Positions 54,984 to 63,869 are shown, numbered from the stretch's first letter. The stretch: DNA of 64,000 nucleotides from Pseudomonas sp. MYb327 (GCF_040438925.1 NZ_CP159258.1:2432001-2496000), one strand, 5' to 3'. Notes: generated by a model from the letters alone, not told the origin. A program made the numbers and translations.

Positions 54984-55350
54984 CAAGCTGAGCAGTCTCG
55001 GCCTCCACTCCGGGCATTTGCAGCAGCAGCCAGCCCTCCTCCACACGCCACGGCAATGCCTCCAGTTTCTGGCCCAGACACGGGCCGTAGACGCATTCCC
55101 CGGTACTCGGGAGAAACTGCGCCCCGTGTGCGTAACACATGATCAACTGGCCGTCGGCAGACAAAAAACGGTCCTTGCGATACTCCAGGCGTACGTCCAG
55201 ATGAGGGCAACTGTTGCGATAAATCCGTATGTTTCCCTCGTGCACTACGGCAAAAACACTGTCCTTGCCGCGTTGCAATGGATCGAATCCGCGCGCCTGC
55301 CCTTCCACCAGTTCGTCCATCCGGCACAGGGGAAAATCGCTGTGGCTCAT
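54940..55350 (-). CDS. Rieske [2Fe-2S] ferredoxin-type protein
   Basis: A 136-residue single-domain Rieske protein. The ligands are C-P-H (about 48-50) and C-Y-A-H-G-A (about 72-75). It would carry electrons for an oxygenase or act as an electron store for the pathway. Two close ATGs, 55350 and 55359, are possible starts. The gene follows the VOC gene at once, and its 3' end holds an operator for the next transcript. Confidence 0.85.
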   Translation of the reverse strand: MSHSDFPLCRMDELVEGQARGFDPLQRGKDSVFAVVHEGNIRIYRNSCPHLDVRLEYRKDRFLSADGQLIMCYAHGAQFLPSTGECVYGPCLGQKLEALPWRVEEGWLLLQMPGVEAETAQLEVSRLEIHRIPTRD

Positions 55351-55365
55351 GGCTGGCATCCGCCC

Positions 55366-56304
55366 TCAACCCTGTTTGGGTGGCGGACCGCCGGGTGCCC
55401 ATTTTTCTTTCGAGTTGAACAGGAACAGCTGCGAATTATCGGCTGACAGCGGCGCGCGGCGTGCCTCCCAGGCGTCATCGTGTTTGTCCATGTCGGCGTC
55501 GTATTCGATGTGGCAACCCAGTGGACTGTTGAAGTACCAGAACCAGTTCGAGCCGAAGAGATGACGGCCCGGGCCCCAGAAACTGGTCCAGCCTTTTTGC
55601 TCGAAACGTGTGCCGGCCAACAGCACTTCAGTGCCGCTGCCCATGTGAAAGGTGAAGTGCTCACAGCCCTTCATGTGCGGAGGGGTCTGGATCATGAACA
55701 GGCAATGGTGATCGTCGGAACCCGCGGGTCGCATGAAAGGCCCGGCGCCGACAAAGGTGTCTGTGGTCCGAAAGCCCAGGCGCTCGGCATAGAACGCTTC
55801 GGCCTTAGCGGCATCGGGGACGAAATACACCACGTGGGACAAGGTGCGTGGCACCGCACTCATGTCGAGGGTAATGCCGGGCTGGTTCAGCGGGCGTTGC
55901 GGCGAATGGCCGGCGGCGTTGGTCAGGTCGTCCGGGGCGTCGTACGCCTTGCGCACGGTTACCTGGAAAGCGATTGCGAATCCCATGTCGTCGACGCTGT
56001 GCAACACGCCGTTTTCTCGGGTGACCTGACGATCCCGCGCCAACTCGTCTTCGATGGCGTCGAGGTCCGCCGCGCTGGCAACGCCGTAGATGGTTTCGCG
56101 TATCGACGGCGCCGGGCCGATGGCAACCGGCAAGGTTGGGTCGTCTGCACGGCGAATGATCACGGCCGTGCCGTCCAGTGCTTCAAAACGCCCGCCATTA
56201 CTGTCGACATCAACCGGCGCAAGGCCGTAGTCACGCAGGCAATCGGTACAGGCTTGGATGTCATCGACGCCAAAAATAAGGGCATCAAGGCCAATGATGT
56301 TCAT
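55366..56304 (-). CDS. VOC-superfamily protein, putative extradiol ring-cleavage dioxygenase
   Basis: A 312-residue two-domain vicinal-oxygen-chelate protein. The C-terminal domain carries a full metal triad: His in L-S-H-V-V-Y-F, His in C-E-H-F-T-F-H, and Glu in H-I-E-Y-D-A-D. This is the 2-His-1-carboxylate site of type I extradiol dioxygenases, and the N-terminal domain lacks it, as usual. It would cleave a catechol-like ring made by the monooxygenase. The ATG at 56304 follows GGAG. Glyoxalase-type chemistry cannot be excluded. Confidence 0.83.
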   Translation of the reverse strand: MNIIGLDALIFGVDDIQACTDCLRDYGLAPVDVDSNGGRFEALDGTAVIIRRADDPTLPVAIGPAPSIRETIYGVASAADLDAIEDELARDRQVTRENGVLHSVDDMGFAIAFQVTVRKAYDAPDDLTNAAGHSPQRPLNQPGITLDMSAVPRTLSHVVYFVPDAAKAEAFYAERLGFRTTDTFVGAGPFMRPAGSDDHHCLFMIQTPPHMKGCEHFTFHMGSGTEVLLAGTRFEQKGWTSFWGPGRHLFGSNWFWYFNSPLGCHIEYDADMDKHDDAWEARRAPLSADNSQLFLFNSKEKWAPGGPPPKQG

Positions 56305-56444
56305 GGCTACCACTCCATTGAAATTATGATCCGGAGACTGCTGCCAAACGCTCGATCAGGCCGTTCGGCGATGCATGGAATCCGGTGGTGGTGTCGGCCA
56401 GAGGTCCGACTGCGGCGAAGAGTGACGTGCGCTTTGGCAGCTGA

Positions 56445-56489
56445 CTAATCGCGAGTGAGGATGCGACCTATCGGCAAACGCGATACCTG
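56445..56489 (-). promoter_or_regulatory. 45-bp bipartite operator, copy 2 (between VOC and LysR genes)
   Basis: Gene-proximal CTAATCGCG and distal ATCG-N7-CGATACCT, 141 bases before the VOC start and 94 bases before the divergent LysR start. The inner dyad ATCG-N7-CGAT is perfect and has the T-N11-A form of LysR boxes. Confidence 0.75.
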
Positions 56490-56582
56490 ATAGCGCCGGA
56501 TGACGTCATGCAGGCGGGGTTGACGGGACGATGATTTCACCCGAATGTATCGTCAAAATAAATACAACAGTGGACGTGCCTG

Positions 56583-57545
56583 ATGCGTTTCAACCACCTG
56601 GATCTCAATCTGCTGGTGGCACTCGATGTATTGCTCGAAGAGCAGAACATCACCCGTGCCGCCGAACGCCTGCACATGACGCAGTCCGCCACCAGCGGCG
56701 TACTGGGGCGTTTGCGCAGTTATTTCGAAGACGAACTGCTGGTGCAGGTCGGGCGCAAAATGCAGCCCACGCCCTACGCCAAGGAACTCGCCAAGCCGAT
56801 TCGCGAAGTGCTGCTGACGATTCAATCCTCGATCACCGCCAAACCGGTGTTCGACCCCACCACCAGCAAGCGCCACTTTCGCCTCGTTACCTCGGATTAC
56901 CTGATCAGCGTGCTGTTCGCCCAGGTCATTCAGAAGATCCATCAGGAAGCGCCGAATATCACCTTCGAGATGCTCGGTCCTGGCGATAACTCCGGTGAAT
57001 TGCTGGTTCGCGGCGAGGTCGACCTGATGATCGTGCCCGAGCGCTACATCATCGAAGGCCACCCGCACAAACTACTGTTCGAGGAAGAACACGTCTGCGT
57101 GGTATGGAGCGGCAACGCCCAGGTCGGTGACAGTTTGAGCCTTGAGCAGTACATGGACATGGGCCACGTCTCTGTCGGTTTTGGTCGCACACGGCACTTG
57201 AGCATCGAAGAATGGTTCATGAACCAGTACGGCTTCAACCGCCGTATTGAAGTGATCACTAACGACTTCAATACCCTGCCGCAACTGGTCGTCGGCACCC
57301 AACGCATTGCCACCATGCACCAGCGTCTGGCGCGGCTGTATGCCGAGCATTTGCCGCTGCGCATCCTCAACCCACCGGTAAAGATTCCGGTGATGCGCGA
57401 GGTTATGCTCTGGCACCGCAGCGTGGACGGCGACCCCATGCACCGCTGGCTGCGCGAGCGCATCTGCGAGTTCATCCAGCATCTGGAACAGGATCCTATC
57501 GCCGCCCGCGATACCTCGCATCCCGAGTCACGATTGGTCAATTAG
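56583..57545 (+). CDS. LysR-family regulator 1 (NodD/NahR-like)
   Basis: A 320-residue LysR protein. The N-terminal helix-turn-helix is in A-A-E-R-L-H-M-T-Q-S-A-T-S-G-V-L (about 27-42), and the start R-F-N-H-L-D-L-N-L-L-V-A-L is that of the NahR/NodD branch, which responds to aromatic inducers. It diverges from the VOC dioxygenase gene with a copy of the 45-bp operator between them, and is followed by the alpha/beta hydrolase gene. It is the best candidate for the activator of the surrounding pathway. Confidence 0.9.
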   Translation: MRFNHLDLNLLVALDVLLEEQNITRAAERLHMTQSATSGVLGRLRSYFEDELLVQVGRKMQPTPYAKELAKPIREVLLTIQSSITAKPVFDPTTSKRHFRLVTSDYLISVLFAQVIQKIHQEAPNITFEMLGPGDNSGELLVRGEVDLMIVPERYIIEGHPHKLLFEEEHVCVVWSGNAQVGDSLSLEQYMDMGHVSVGFGRTRHLSIEEWFMNQYGFNRRIEVITNDFNTLPQLVVGTQRIATMHQRLARLYAEHLPLRILNPPVKIPVMREVMLWHRSVDGDPMHRWLRERICEFIQHLEQDPIAARDTSHPESRLVN

Positions 57546-57562
57546 CCGGCGCGTCCTTAACG

Positions 57563-57584
57563 TGCCTTGAGAACGCTCAAGGCA
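57563..57584. other. Perfect 9-bp hairpin between LysR 1 and hydrolase genes
   Basis: TGCCTTGAG and its exact complement flank AACG. No T run follows, and it lies 22 bases before the hydrolase start, so it could control translation or processing of the shared transcript rather than end it. Confidence 0.5.
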
Positions 57585-57595
57585 ACCACAAGGAC

Positions 57596-57603
57596 AAAAA
57601 CAA
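57596..57603 (+). promoter_or_regulatory. A-rich Hfq/Crc-like motif before the hydrolase
   Basis: AAAAACAA lies two bases before the hydrolase ATG and just after its AAGGA ribosome-binding site. It fits AAnAAnAA, but less exactly than the motif before the oxygenase at 39517. Confidence 0.35.
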
Positions 57604-57605
57604 TT

Positions 57606-58763
57606 ATGTTCCGCTACTTTCCAACCAATTATGTGTGGAATCTCTCTGTCAACCTGGCCATCGAGATGGGCGCCCGCATAGGCGAAATCGAAGAGATGTG
57701 TGCGCCATTGCAGGAAGCCGCCCAGCAGCCCGACGCCGCTGGAACCAAGGCGTTTCGCGAAACCTGGGCGAAGATGGCCGACAAACTCTGCGGCCTGGCC
57801 GAGGAAGACGAAAGCAATGGCCGATACCTGTCCGCCGGCGAAAAATATAACCGCGCGGCCACTTACTACCTGACCTGCGAACGCCTTCAGGCCCATGGCG
57901 CTCCGGGCCGCACCGAGCTGTACCAGCGCTTTTTGCAGACCTTCAAACGCGGGCTCGAACTGTCGCGGGAAAACTGCGAGCGCGTTGAAATCCCTTATGA
58001 AGGCAAACATATTTCCGGCCTGCTGGTGCGTGCCGAAGGCGTAAACGGCCCGGCTCCGATCCTGGTTCAGGTCAACGGACTGGATTCGACCAAGGAAATG
58101 AAATATCGCGTCGGCCTGCCGGCCTGGCTGGCAAAACGCGGCATCTCGTCATTGATCATCGACCAGCCCGGCACGGGTGAGGCGCTGCGCCTGCATAACC
58201 TGACTGCCCGTTATGACAGCGAGCACTGGGCGAGCCGCGTGGTCGACTGGCTGGAAACCCGCAGCGACGTGGATGCCAAGCGCATTGGCCTGGAGGGTGT
58301 CTCCCTCGGCGGTTATTACTGCCCGCGCGCGGTGGCCTTCGAGCCACGGTTTGCCTGCGGTGTGGTCTGGGGCGCAAACCATGACTGGCGTGATGTGCAA
58401 AAGCGTCGCCTGGAAAAAGAAGGCAGCTTCCCCGTCCCGCACTATTGGGCCCACGTGCAGTGGGTGTGGGGTGCAAAAGACATGGATGAGTTCATGGCCA
58501 TCGCCGAAAACGTCCACCTGGACGGCGTGCTGGATCGCATCAAGGTGCCGTTCCTGGTGACCCACGGTGAAAAGGATTCGCAGATCCCGCTGAAGTGGGC
58601 ACATCGTACGTATGAGCAACTGGTCAACAGCCCGAAACGCGAGCTGAAAATCTTCACCGAACGCGAAGGCGGCGTGCAGCATTCCAGTTTCGATAACAGC
58701 ATCAATGCCGGTCAGTACATTGCCGACTGGGTTGCTGAAGCTCTGGGTGGCCGCACTGCCTGA
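57606..58763 (+). CDS. Alpha/beta hydrolase (dihydroxypseudooxynicotine hydrolase-like)
   Basis: A 385-residue alpha/beta hydrolase with a helical N-terminal domain (about 1-135) before the core, the layout of 2,6-dihydroxypseudooxynicotine hydrolase and FrsA-like C-C hydrolases. The nucleophile Ser233 is in G-V-S-L-G-G-Y, with acid in G-E-K-D-S-Q-I-P (about 325) and His in V-Q-H-S-S-F (about 360). It could hydrolyse the ring-fission product. Start ATG at 57606 behind AAGGA; the longer frame to 57567 would overlap the hairpin. Confidence 0.85.
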   Translation: MFRYFPTNYVWNLSVNLAIEMGARIGEIEEMCAPLQEAAQQPDAAGTKAFRETWAKMADKLCGLAEEDESNGRYLSAGEKYNRAATYYLTCERLQAHGAPGRTELYQRFLQTFKRGLELSRENCERVEIPYEGKHISGLLVRAEGVNGPAPILVQVNGLDSTKEMKYRVGLPAWLAKRGISSLIIDQPGTGEALRLHNLTARYDSEHWASRVVDWLETRSDVDAKRIGLEGVSLGGYYCPRAVAFEPRFACGVVWGANHDWRDVQKRRLEKEGSFPVPHYWAHVQWVWGAKDMDEFMAIAENVHLDGVLDRIKVPFLVTHGEKDSQIPLKWAHRTYEQLVNSPKRELKIFTEREGGVQHSSFDNSINAGQYIADWVAEALGGRTA

Positions 58764-58770
58764 CCGACGC

Positions 58771-59641
58771 CTGTAGGGACTGGCTTGCCAGCGATGGCAT
58801 CATCAAATTCACCCTCGCTATCGCCAGCAAGCCGGCTCCTACAGATGTGTGTCCTGCCAAACAATCCGCGTGCACCACCCGCATACCTGTAGGAGCTGGC
58901 TTGCCAGCGATGGCGTCATCAAATTCACCCTCGCTATCGCCAGCAAGCCGGCTCCTACAGATGTGTGCCCTGCCAAACAATCCGCGTGCTGCCGCAAACC
59001 CGTAGGAGCTGGCTTGCCAGCGATGGCGTCATCAAATTCACAACCGCCATCGCCAGCAAGCCGGCTCCTACGGATGTGTGTCCTGCCAAACAATCCGCGT
59101 GCACCCGCAAACCCGTAGGAGCTGGCTTGCCAGCGATGGCGTCATCAAATTCACAACCGCCATCGCCAGCAAGCCGGCTCCTACGGATGTGTGTGCTGCC
59201 AAACAATCCGCGTACACCCGCATACCTGTAGGAGCTGGCTTGCCAGCGATGGCGTCATCAAATTCACCACCGCCATCGCCAGCAAGCCGGCTCCTCCGGA
59301 TGTGTGTCCTGTCAAACAATCCGCGTGCACCCGCAAACCCGTAGGAGCTGGCTTGCCAGCGATAGCGTCATCAAATTCACCACCGCCATCGCCACCAAGC
59401 CGGCTCCTACAGATGCGTGTGCCTCCAAAGAATCCGCGTGCACCCGCAAACCCGTAGGAGCTGGCTTGCCAGCGATAGCGTCATCAAATTCACCATCGCC
59501 ATCGCCAGCAAGCCGGCTCCTACAGATGTGTGCCCTGCCAAACAATCCGCGTGCTGCCGCAAAACCGTAGGAGCTGGCTTGCCAGCGATAGCGTCATCAA
59601 ATTCACCCTCGCTATCGCCACCAAGCCGGCTCCTACGGATT
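58771..59641. repeat. BIME array: eight tandem 113-bp paired-REP units
   Basis: GTAGG starts units at 58773, 58889, 59002, 59115, 59228, 59341, 59454 and 59567, so the period is 113 bases (116 for the first). Each unit holds a REP beginning GTAGGAGCTGGCTTGCCAGC, a short linker with ATCAAATTCA, an inverted REP ending GCCGGCTCCTAC, and a spacer with AACAATCCGCGTG. Units differ at a few positions (for example CACCCTCGCTATC or CACAACCGCCATC). The 5' GTAG tetranucleotide is the mark of REPs moved by RAYT proteins, one of which is encoded just downstream. Confidence 0.92.
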
Positions 59642-59669
59642 TGTGCGGACCAGCAATCAGTGGCCATCT

Positions 59670-60128
59670 CTACAGCCATTTGGCGTCCCACAATGGGTAA
59701 TCATGTACACGCCTGACAAGACCGGCGCGTATAGGGTTGGCGATGACGTAACGCGCAGTTGCCAGTAAATCCTCTTCGTAGCGAATGGCGCGGTCGTGGA
59801 AGCCTTTTTGCCATAGACATCCTGCCCGCCCTAAATGGGCATTGATTGCTCGTGCGCTGCGTGATTTGGTGGCCAGCATCAATCCCGGCAAGGTGCTGTG
59901 TTTCAGCTCAATTAACCAATGGAAATGGTCAGGCATGACCACCCAGGCCAGCGAGTCCGCAAGGTCGTCAGCCTGTGCCTGTTGAAATTGCCTTACCAAG
60001 AACCGACCTGTCGGCCAATTGGTGAATAGCGGTTCGCGATTCCGTGTTACGGCGGTTAGTAGGTAAATTTGCCCGGATTGGGAATAGCGCCCGGCGCGCA
60101 AGCGATTGGCGTGGGGAAGATCAGGCAT
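59670..60128 (-). CDS. REP-associated tyrosine transposase (RAYT)
   Basis: A 152-residue Y1/IS200-like transposase. The HUH metal motif H68-F-H70 is in V-M-P-D-H-F-H-W-L-I-E, the catalytic Tyr127 is in T-A-R-Y-V-I-A-N-P-I-R-A-G, and K-G-F-H-D-R-A and D-Y-P-L-W-D-A-x-W are typical of RAYTs. These proteins bind and cut REP hairpins as single strands. The gene appears intact and is flanked on both sides by GTAG-type REPs, so array plus gene form a complete REPtron. Confidence 0.92.
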   Translation of the reverse strand: MPDLPHANRLRAGRYSQSGQIYLLTAVTRNREPLFTNWPTGRFLVRQFQQAQADDLADSLAWVVMPDHFHWLIELKHSTLPGLMLATKSRSARAINAHLGRAGCLWQKGFHDRAIRYEEDLLATARYVIANPIRAGLVRRVHDYPLWDAKWL

Positions 60129-60221
60129 TCCATTGCCCTCCTGTTTTCACAATCGAAACACAAGGCTAGTGCGCCAGATTGAGGAGCGTTGTCACAGTTT
60201 GGTTCTGGATGTAACAGTATG

Positions 60222-60366
60222 GACGCCATCGCCAGCAAGCCGGCTCCTACAGATGTGTGTCCTGCCAAACAATCCGCGTACACCCGCAAACCCGTAGGAG
60301 CTGGCTTGCCAGCGATAGCGTCATCAAATTCACCGCCGTGATCGCCAGCAACCCGGCTCCTACGGA
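60222..60366. repeat. REPs on the far side of the RAYT gene
   Basis: An inverted REP (60225-60249), the usual spacer with AACAATCCGCGTA, a forward REP (from 60294) and a second inverted REP (to 60363). Same unit as the main array, so the RAYT gene interrupts or borders a once larger array. Confidence 0.85.
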
Positions 60367-60381
60367 TTTTTGCGTGCCGGC

Positions 60382-60424
60382 AAAAAAACGCCGGAGAACC
60401 TTAGGGTTTCCGGCGTTTTTTATT
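60382..60424. terminator. Bidirectional terminator after the NTF2-like gene
   Basis: AACGCCGGAGAACC and GGGTTTCCGGCGTT around TTA form a long stem flanked by A residues and by TTTTT. Confidence 0.85.
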
Positions 60425-60439
60425 GGCCGCTGATCGGAC

Positions 60440-60826
60440 TCAGTTAGGCGCACGTGTTCCATGGAACGAGCTGATCTGCCAGCCCTCAGTGCCACGCGTC
60501 CAGACCTGCGTGGCAAATCCGTCACCGCGGATCGATTGGTCGCCGCCGCGCTTGCGCAGCGTGTTGCATTGCGTGCCGGTCATGACTGCCAGGTGTTCGC
60601 CGTAGAAACGGATCAGCAACTCGCCTCGCTCAATGTCCAGGTACTGCACGGCGCTTTTTGCGTACTCCAGGTAGTCCGCCTTGCCTTGCACCAACCCCGT
60701 GGTGTGTACATACACCAGGTCATCGGCAAACAACTCGGCGACGCGTGGGTAGTCTTCTTCAACCAACGCCCGGCGGCGCTCGTGTTCAAGCGCCAGAAGT
60801 TCAGTTTTTACGGCTGTAGTGGTCAT
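60440..60826 (-). CDS. NTF2-like (SnoaL/DUF4440-type) protein, cytoplasmic
   Basis: A 128-residue protein with an NTF2-like fold and no signal peptide. The pattern F-A-D-D-L-V-Y-V-H-T-T-G and the end S-F-H-G-T-R are typical. Relatives include ketosteroid isomerase-like enzymes and small dehydratases, but no catalytic residues can be fixed. It has a copy of the 45-bp operator 58 bases upstream, which places it in the catabolic regulon despite its isolated position. The ATG at 60826 is preferred to 60862. Confidence 0.75.
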   Translation of the reverse strand: MTTTAVKTELLALEHERRRALVEEDYPRVAELFADDLVYVHTTGLVQGKADYLEYAKSAVQYLDIERGELLIRFYGEHLAVMTGTQCNTLRKRGGDQSIRGDGFATQVWTRGTEGWQISSFHGTRAPN

Positions 60827-60883
60827 GTGAAGGGCTCTCTGTGGGTGATGAGCGCGCACCATAGACTTGCGATCCAGCCTATA

Positions 60884-60928
60884 AAAAATCGTCGATCACT
60901 ATGTCAGCCATCGTTACTCGCGATACCC
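60884..60928 (-). promoter_or_regulatory. 45-bp bipartite operator, copy 4 (NTF2-like / amidohydrolase)
   Basis: Gene-proximal AATCGT and distal ATCG-N7-CGATACCC at the same spacing as the other copies. It lies between the divergent NTF2-like and amidohydrolase genes. The middle has diverged more than in copies 1 and 2. Confidence 0.6.
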
Positions 60929-61086
60929 GCCTCTCGATCTCGTTCATCCTCGCCAAGCCCTCGAAGATGCAGGCCTGCAGCAGGTATCGACGCCATCAAT
61001 ACGCGCCCATTGATGCAAGTTGCTGGTGGTGACCATGGCGGCGCCCTAGCCTCGCTTTGCATAACAATCAGCGAAGTGAATACGCC

Positions 61087-62436
61087 ATGAATGCCCTGCA
61101 CCTGAAATGCCAGACCTTGTTCGACGGTACCGGCCTGCAAACCCGTCAACAGCAAACCCTGGTCGTGGAAAACGGCCTGCTGACGTATGTCGGTCCGACC
61201 GCCATGGCGCCGCAGCCGCAACCGGGAGCCGCCGTTGTGGACGCCGGCGATAACTTTGTCATGCCGGGTCTGGTGGATGTGCATACCCATTTGGCCTTCG
61301 GAAACGCGCAGAGCGAAGAAGACATCGATATCTGGACCAGCGACGAATTCCGTGCGCTGCGCGGCATGTTCTTCGCCCAACATGTACTGGCCGCCGGTGT
61401 GACCAGCATGGTCTGCCCGGGTGACAGCGGCCAACTGAGCATCGCGGTGCGCAATGCGATCGGCGCAGGGTTGTTCGAGGGCCCGCGCATCGCCGCCAGC
61501 AGCCGGGTCATTACCAATCGACAGAGCCTGAACGACTGGTTCCCCAGCCGCGTGGGTGCTCCGGAATACTTCACCGCGCGCCTGGTCACCAGCCGTAGCG
61601 AAGCCTTGGCAGAAATCCGCAAGCAGGCGAAGGATGGCGTCGACCTGATCAAGATCGCCATGGACGGCACCCACCGCCGCCCGAACGGCGAAATCATCGC
61701 CGCGTTCACCGCCGAAGAAACCTACGAAATGGTTGAGGAAGCCCATCGACTGGGCTGCAAAGTCGCCACCCACGCCTATGGCCGCGAGGCGGTGATGTAC
61801 GCGGCACGCGCCGGGGTCGATCTGGTCTTCCACGCCTTTTACATGGACGACGCCTGTATCGAGGCTCTGCTCGAAGCTGGCAGTATTCTCGCGCCGACCA
61901 TGACCTTCCCGCAGAACACCGTGGACTTTTGTCAGCCTCATGACCCGGCCATCACCACCGGATATGCCGGTTACTGCGCACGCACGCTGGACGTCGGTTC
62001 GGCGGTGCTCAAGCGCGCCAAAGCCGCCGGCGTGCCTTTCGCCTGTGGCAGTGACAGCGGATTTGCGGTGACACCTTATGGCGAATGGCATGCGCGCGAG
62101 CTGGAACTGCTGGTCACTCGCCTGAGCTTCACACCCGCCGAAGCGTTGTATGCCGCCACCGCCGTCGGTGCGCGTTGCATGCCGCGCGGTGAGACCATCG
62201 GCTCACTGGAAGTCGGCAAGCAAGCGGATTTCCTGCTGCTCGACGGCTCGCCTTTGCAGGACATTCGCATCCTTCAAGACCGCTCGCGCCTCAAAGCCGT
62301 GTACAAGGCCGGCCAGCCGGTACGCCTGGAACGCAGCCCCTATAACCCCAAGCAAGTGTCTGATTTCAACTCATTGAAATGGACGGATCTGTATACACGC
62401 GACCGGGTCGCCCAATTGGGCAAGTGGGCCGTATGA
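61087..62436 (+). CDS. Metal-dependent amidohydrolase
   Basis: A 449-residue amidohydrolase. The metal ligands are visible as H-T-H in V-D-V-H-T-H-L-A-F-G (about 67-74), a Lys in D-L-I-K-I-A-M-D-G (about 195), His in A-T-H-A-Y-G and V-F-H-A-F-Y (about 226 and 245), and an Asp in C-G-S-D-S-G-F (about 320). The layout is that of imidazolonepropionase-like and prolidase-like members. It probably opens an amide or cyclic amide. Start ATG at 61087; the longer frame from 61057 begins with TTG. Overlaps or abuts the DUF336 gene. Confidence 0.88.
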   Translation: MNALHLKCQTLFDGTGLQTRQQQTLVVENGLLTYVGPTAMAPQPQPGAAVVDAGDNFVMPGLVDVHTHLAFGNAQSEEDIDIWTSDEFRALRGMFFAQHVLAAGVTSMVCPGDSGQLSIAVRNAIGAGLFEGPRIAASSRVITNRQSLNDWFPSRVGAPEYFTARLVTSRSEALAEIRKQAKDGVDLIKIAMDGTHRRPNGEIIAAFTAEETYEMVEEAHRLGCKVATHAYGREAVMYAARAGVDLVFHAFYMDDACIEALLEAGSILAPTMTFPQNTVDFCQPHDPAITTGYAGYCARTLDVGSAVLKRAKAAGVPFACGSDSGFAVTPYGEWHARELELLVTRLSFTPAEALYAATAVGARCMPRGETIGSLEVGKQADFLLLDGSPLQDIRILQDRSRLKAVYKAGQPVRLERSPYNPKQVSDFNSLKWTDLYTRDRVAQLGKWAV

Positions 62437-62447
62437 GGAGCGATATC

Positions 62448-62894
62448 GTGCAAACACTTGATCTACTCACCGCGACCCAAATCGCCAGCAATGCGATCCG
62501 AATCGCTCAAGAAACCGGGATCAAACCGTTGGCCGCCGCCGTGCTGGACGCGGCGGGTCATCCACTGGCGGTCCTGCGAGATGAACAGGCCAGTTTCCTT
62601 CGTCCGCAAATCGCTACCGGCAAAGCCCGTGGCTGCCTGGGAATGGGTTTCGGCGGACGGGAACTGGCACGGCGTGCGCAAGCCATGCCGGCGTTCTTCG
62701 ATGCCATCAACAGCCTGACGGGTGGCGAGGTCATTCCGGTGGCGGGAGGTGTGCTGATACGCAATGCCGAGGGGAAGATTCTCGGCGCCATCGGCATCAG
62801 CGGCGACACCTCGGACAATGATGAACGCTGCGCTGTGCAGGCCATCGTCCAGGCCGGTCTGCTGGCCGATACCGGTGATCAGCCAGCGAGTTGA
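62448..62894 (+). CDS. DUF336 (GlcG/HbpS-like) protein
   Basis: A 148-residue GlcG/HbpS-family protein. The motifs V-L-D-A-A-G-H-P-L-A-V-L-R-D (about 33-46) and P-V-A-G-G-V-L-I (about 101-108) are typical. Members bind haem or small cofactors and are often encoded in catabolic operons, though their task is mostly unknown. A GTG at 62448 with GAGGAG six bases upstream is preferred; an ATG at 62433 overlapping the amidohydrolase stop is the alternative. The 3' end overlaps the convergent LysR gene by 16 bases. Confidence 0.83.
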   Translation: MQTLDLLTATQIASNAIRIAQETGIKPLAAAVLDAAGHPLAVLRDEQASFLRPQIATGKARGCLGMGFGGRELARRAQAMPAFFDAINSLTGGEVIPVAGGVLIRNAEGKILGAIGISGDTSDNDERCAVQAIVQAGLLADTGDQPAS

Positions 62895-63814
62895 TCCAGC
62901 GACGCGGCCTGCTCCAGCATCAGGCCGCGAAACCACATCATCGCTGGATCTCGCTCCTGATACGGATGCCATTGCAGCACCTGCACGGCGTCCGGAAAGG
63001 CCAGCGGTGCGGGATGAATACGCAACGAATAATGCTGGGCAAAACGCTGCGCCTGGCGGCGAAACACGGTGGCGATCCGCGCCGTGCCAACGATGAATTC
63101 CGGCATCAGCGCGAAGCTTTCGAGGGCCACCGCCACCCGCCGATGAACGCCCAGTTCATGCAGATGCATGGCATCCATCGCCAGGTTGCGACCGTCGGCA
63201 AACTCACGAACCACATGCTCGGCTGCGCAGTATTGAGTGAGGCTCAAACCCTCGGCGTACTGCGGCTGCTGTGCGCAGACGATGCAACACAACTGGTCGC
63301 TCAATAAAGGAGCATGCGGGTAAGCAGGGTTCAACCGGCGTTGCGGCACGATCACACAATCGCTGCGGCGATAGTCGAGCGCTTCGCTGACCACATCACC
63401 ATCGCGTGGCACCGGCAAGTCGCGCAGGCTCAATCGCACACCCGGTGCGACGCGCGCCAACTCAAGACTGACCTTCGGAAACAGCACCCCGGCCACGAAA
63501 TCGGAAGCTACCAAGGTGAATTGCCGAGCGCAGCTGGCGGGGTCGAAATGCACCGGTGCGTCGACAATCTCTCGCGTCAACGCGAGCGCTTCATGCACCT
63601 TGGGCGCAAGCTCCAGCCCCAACGCCGTGGGCTCCAGACGCCGCCCCACCTGAACCAGCAACGGATCATTGAAATGCTCACGCAAACGTCCAAGCGCCGA
63701 ACTGGTCGCCGACTGGCCGAGGCACAAACGCTCGGCCGCCCTGCTGACGCTGCATTCGCTCAACAAGGCATCCAGGGCCACCAGCAGGTTCAGGTCGAGA
63801 CGTCGATACCGCAT
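62879..63814 (-). CDS. LysR-family regulator 2 (NodD/NahR-like)
   Basis: A 311-residue LysR protein, related to regulator 1 over its whole length: R-Y-R-R-L-D-L-N-L-L-V-A-L-D-A-L-L at the start and A-A-E-R-L-C-L-G-Q-S-A-T-S-S-A-L in the helix-turn-helix. It is convergent with the DUF336 gene and divergent from a gene cut by the window edge, and it has a copy of the 45-bp operator 56 bases before its start. It may share operators with regulator 1. Confidence 0.9.
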   Translation of the reverse strand: MRYRRLDLNLLVALDALLSECSVSRAAERLCLGQSATSSALGRLREHFNDPLLVQVGRRLEPTALGLELAPKVHEALALTREIVDAPVHFDPASCARQFTLVASDFVAGVLFPKVSLELARVAPGVRLSLRDLPVPRDGDVVSEALDYRRSDCVIVPQRRLNPAYPHAPLLSDQLCCIVCAQQPQYAEGLSLTQYCAAEHVVREFADGRNLAMDAMHLHELGVHRRVAVALESFALMPEFIVGTARIATVFRRQAQRFAQHYSLRIHPAPLAFPDAVQVLQWHPYQERDPAMMWFRGLMLEQAASLDQLAG

Positions 63815-63869
63815 GTTATTTCCGTTGATAAGGGCAGGACGACAATTTAGGGCCCCCTGTATCTGTCCC

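Larger units (their letters stand above)
60129..60439. other. Non-coding stretch with REPs and terminator
   Basis: Holds the upstream region of the RAYT gene (60129-60220), an inverted REP and a REP pair of the array family (60222-60366), and the terminator at 60382-60424. No gene seen. Confidence 0.65.

Noticed and set aside
58771..59641. Regular repeats that might be a CRISPR array
   Set aside because: Period of 113 bases, paired inverted REPs and repeated rather than unique spacers; no cas genes. It is a BIME array.
58702..59716. A ladder of 77-99-codon frames on both strands, all similar to each other
   Set aside because: They are translations of the repeated REP units and recur every 113 bases; no ribosome-binding sites.
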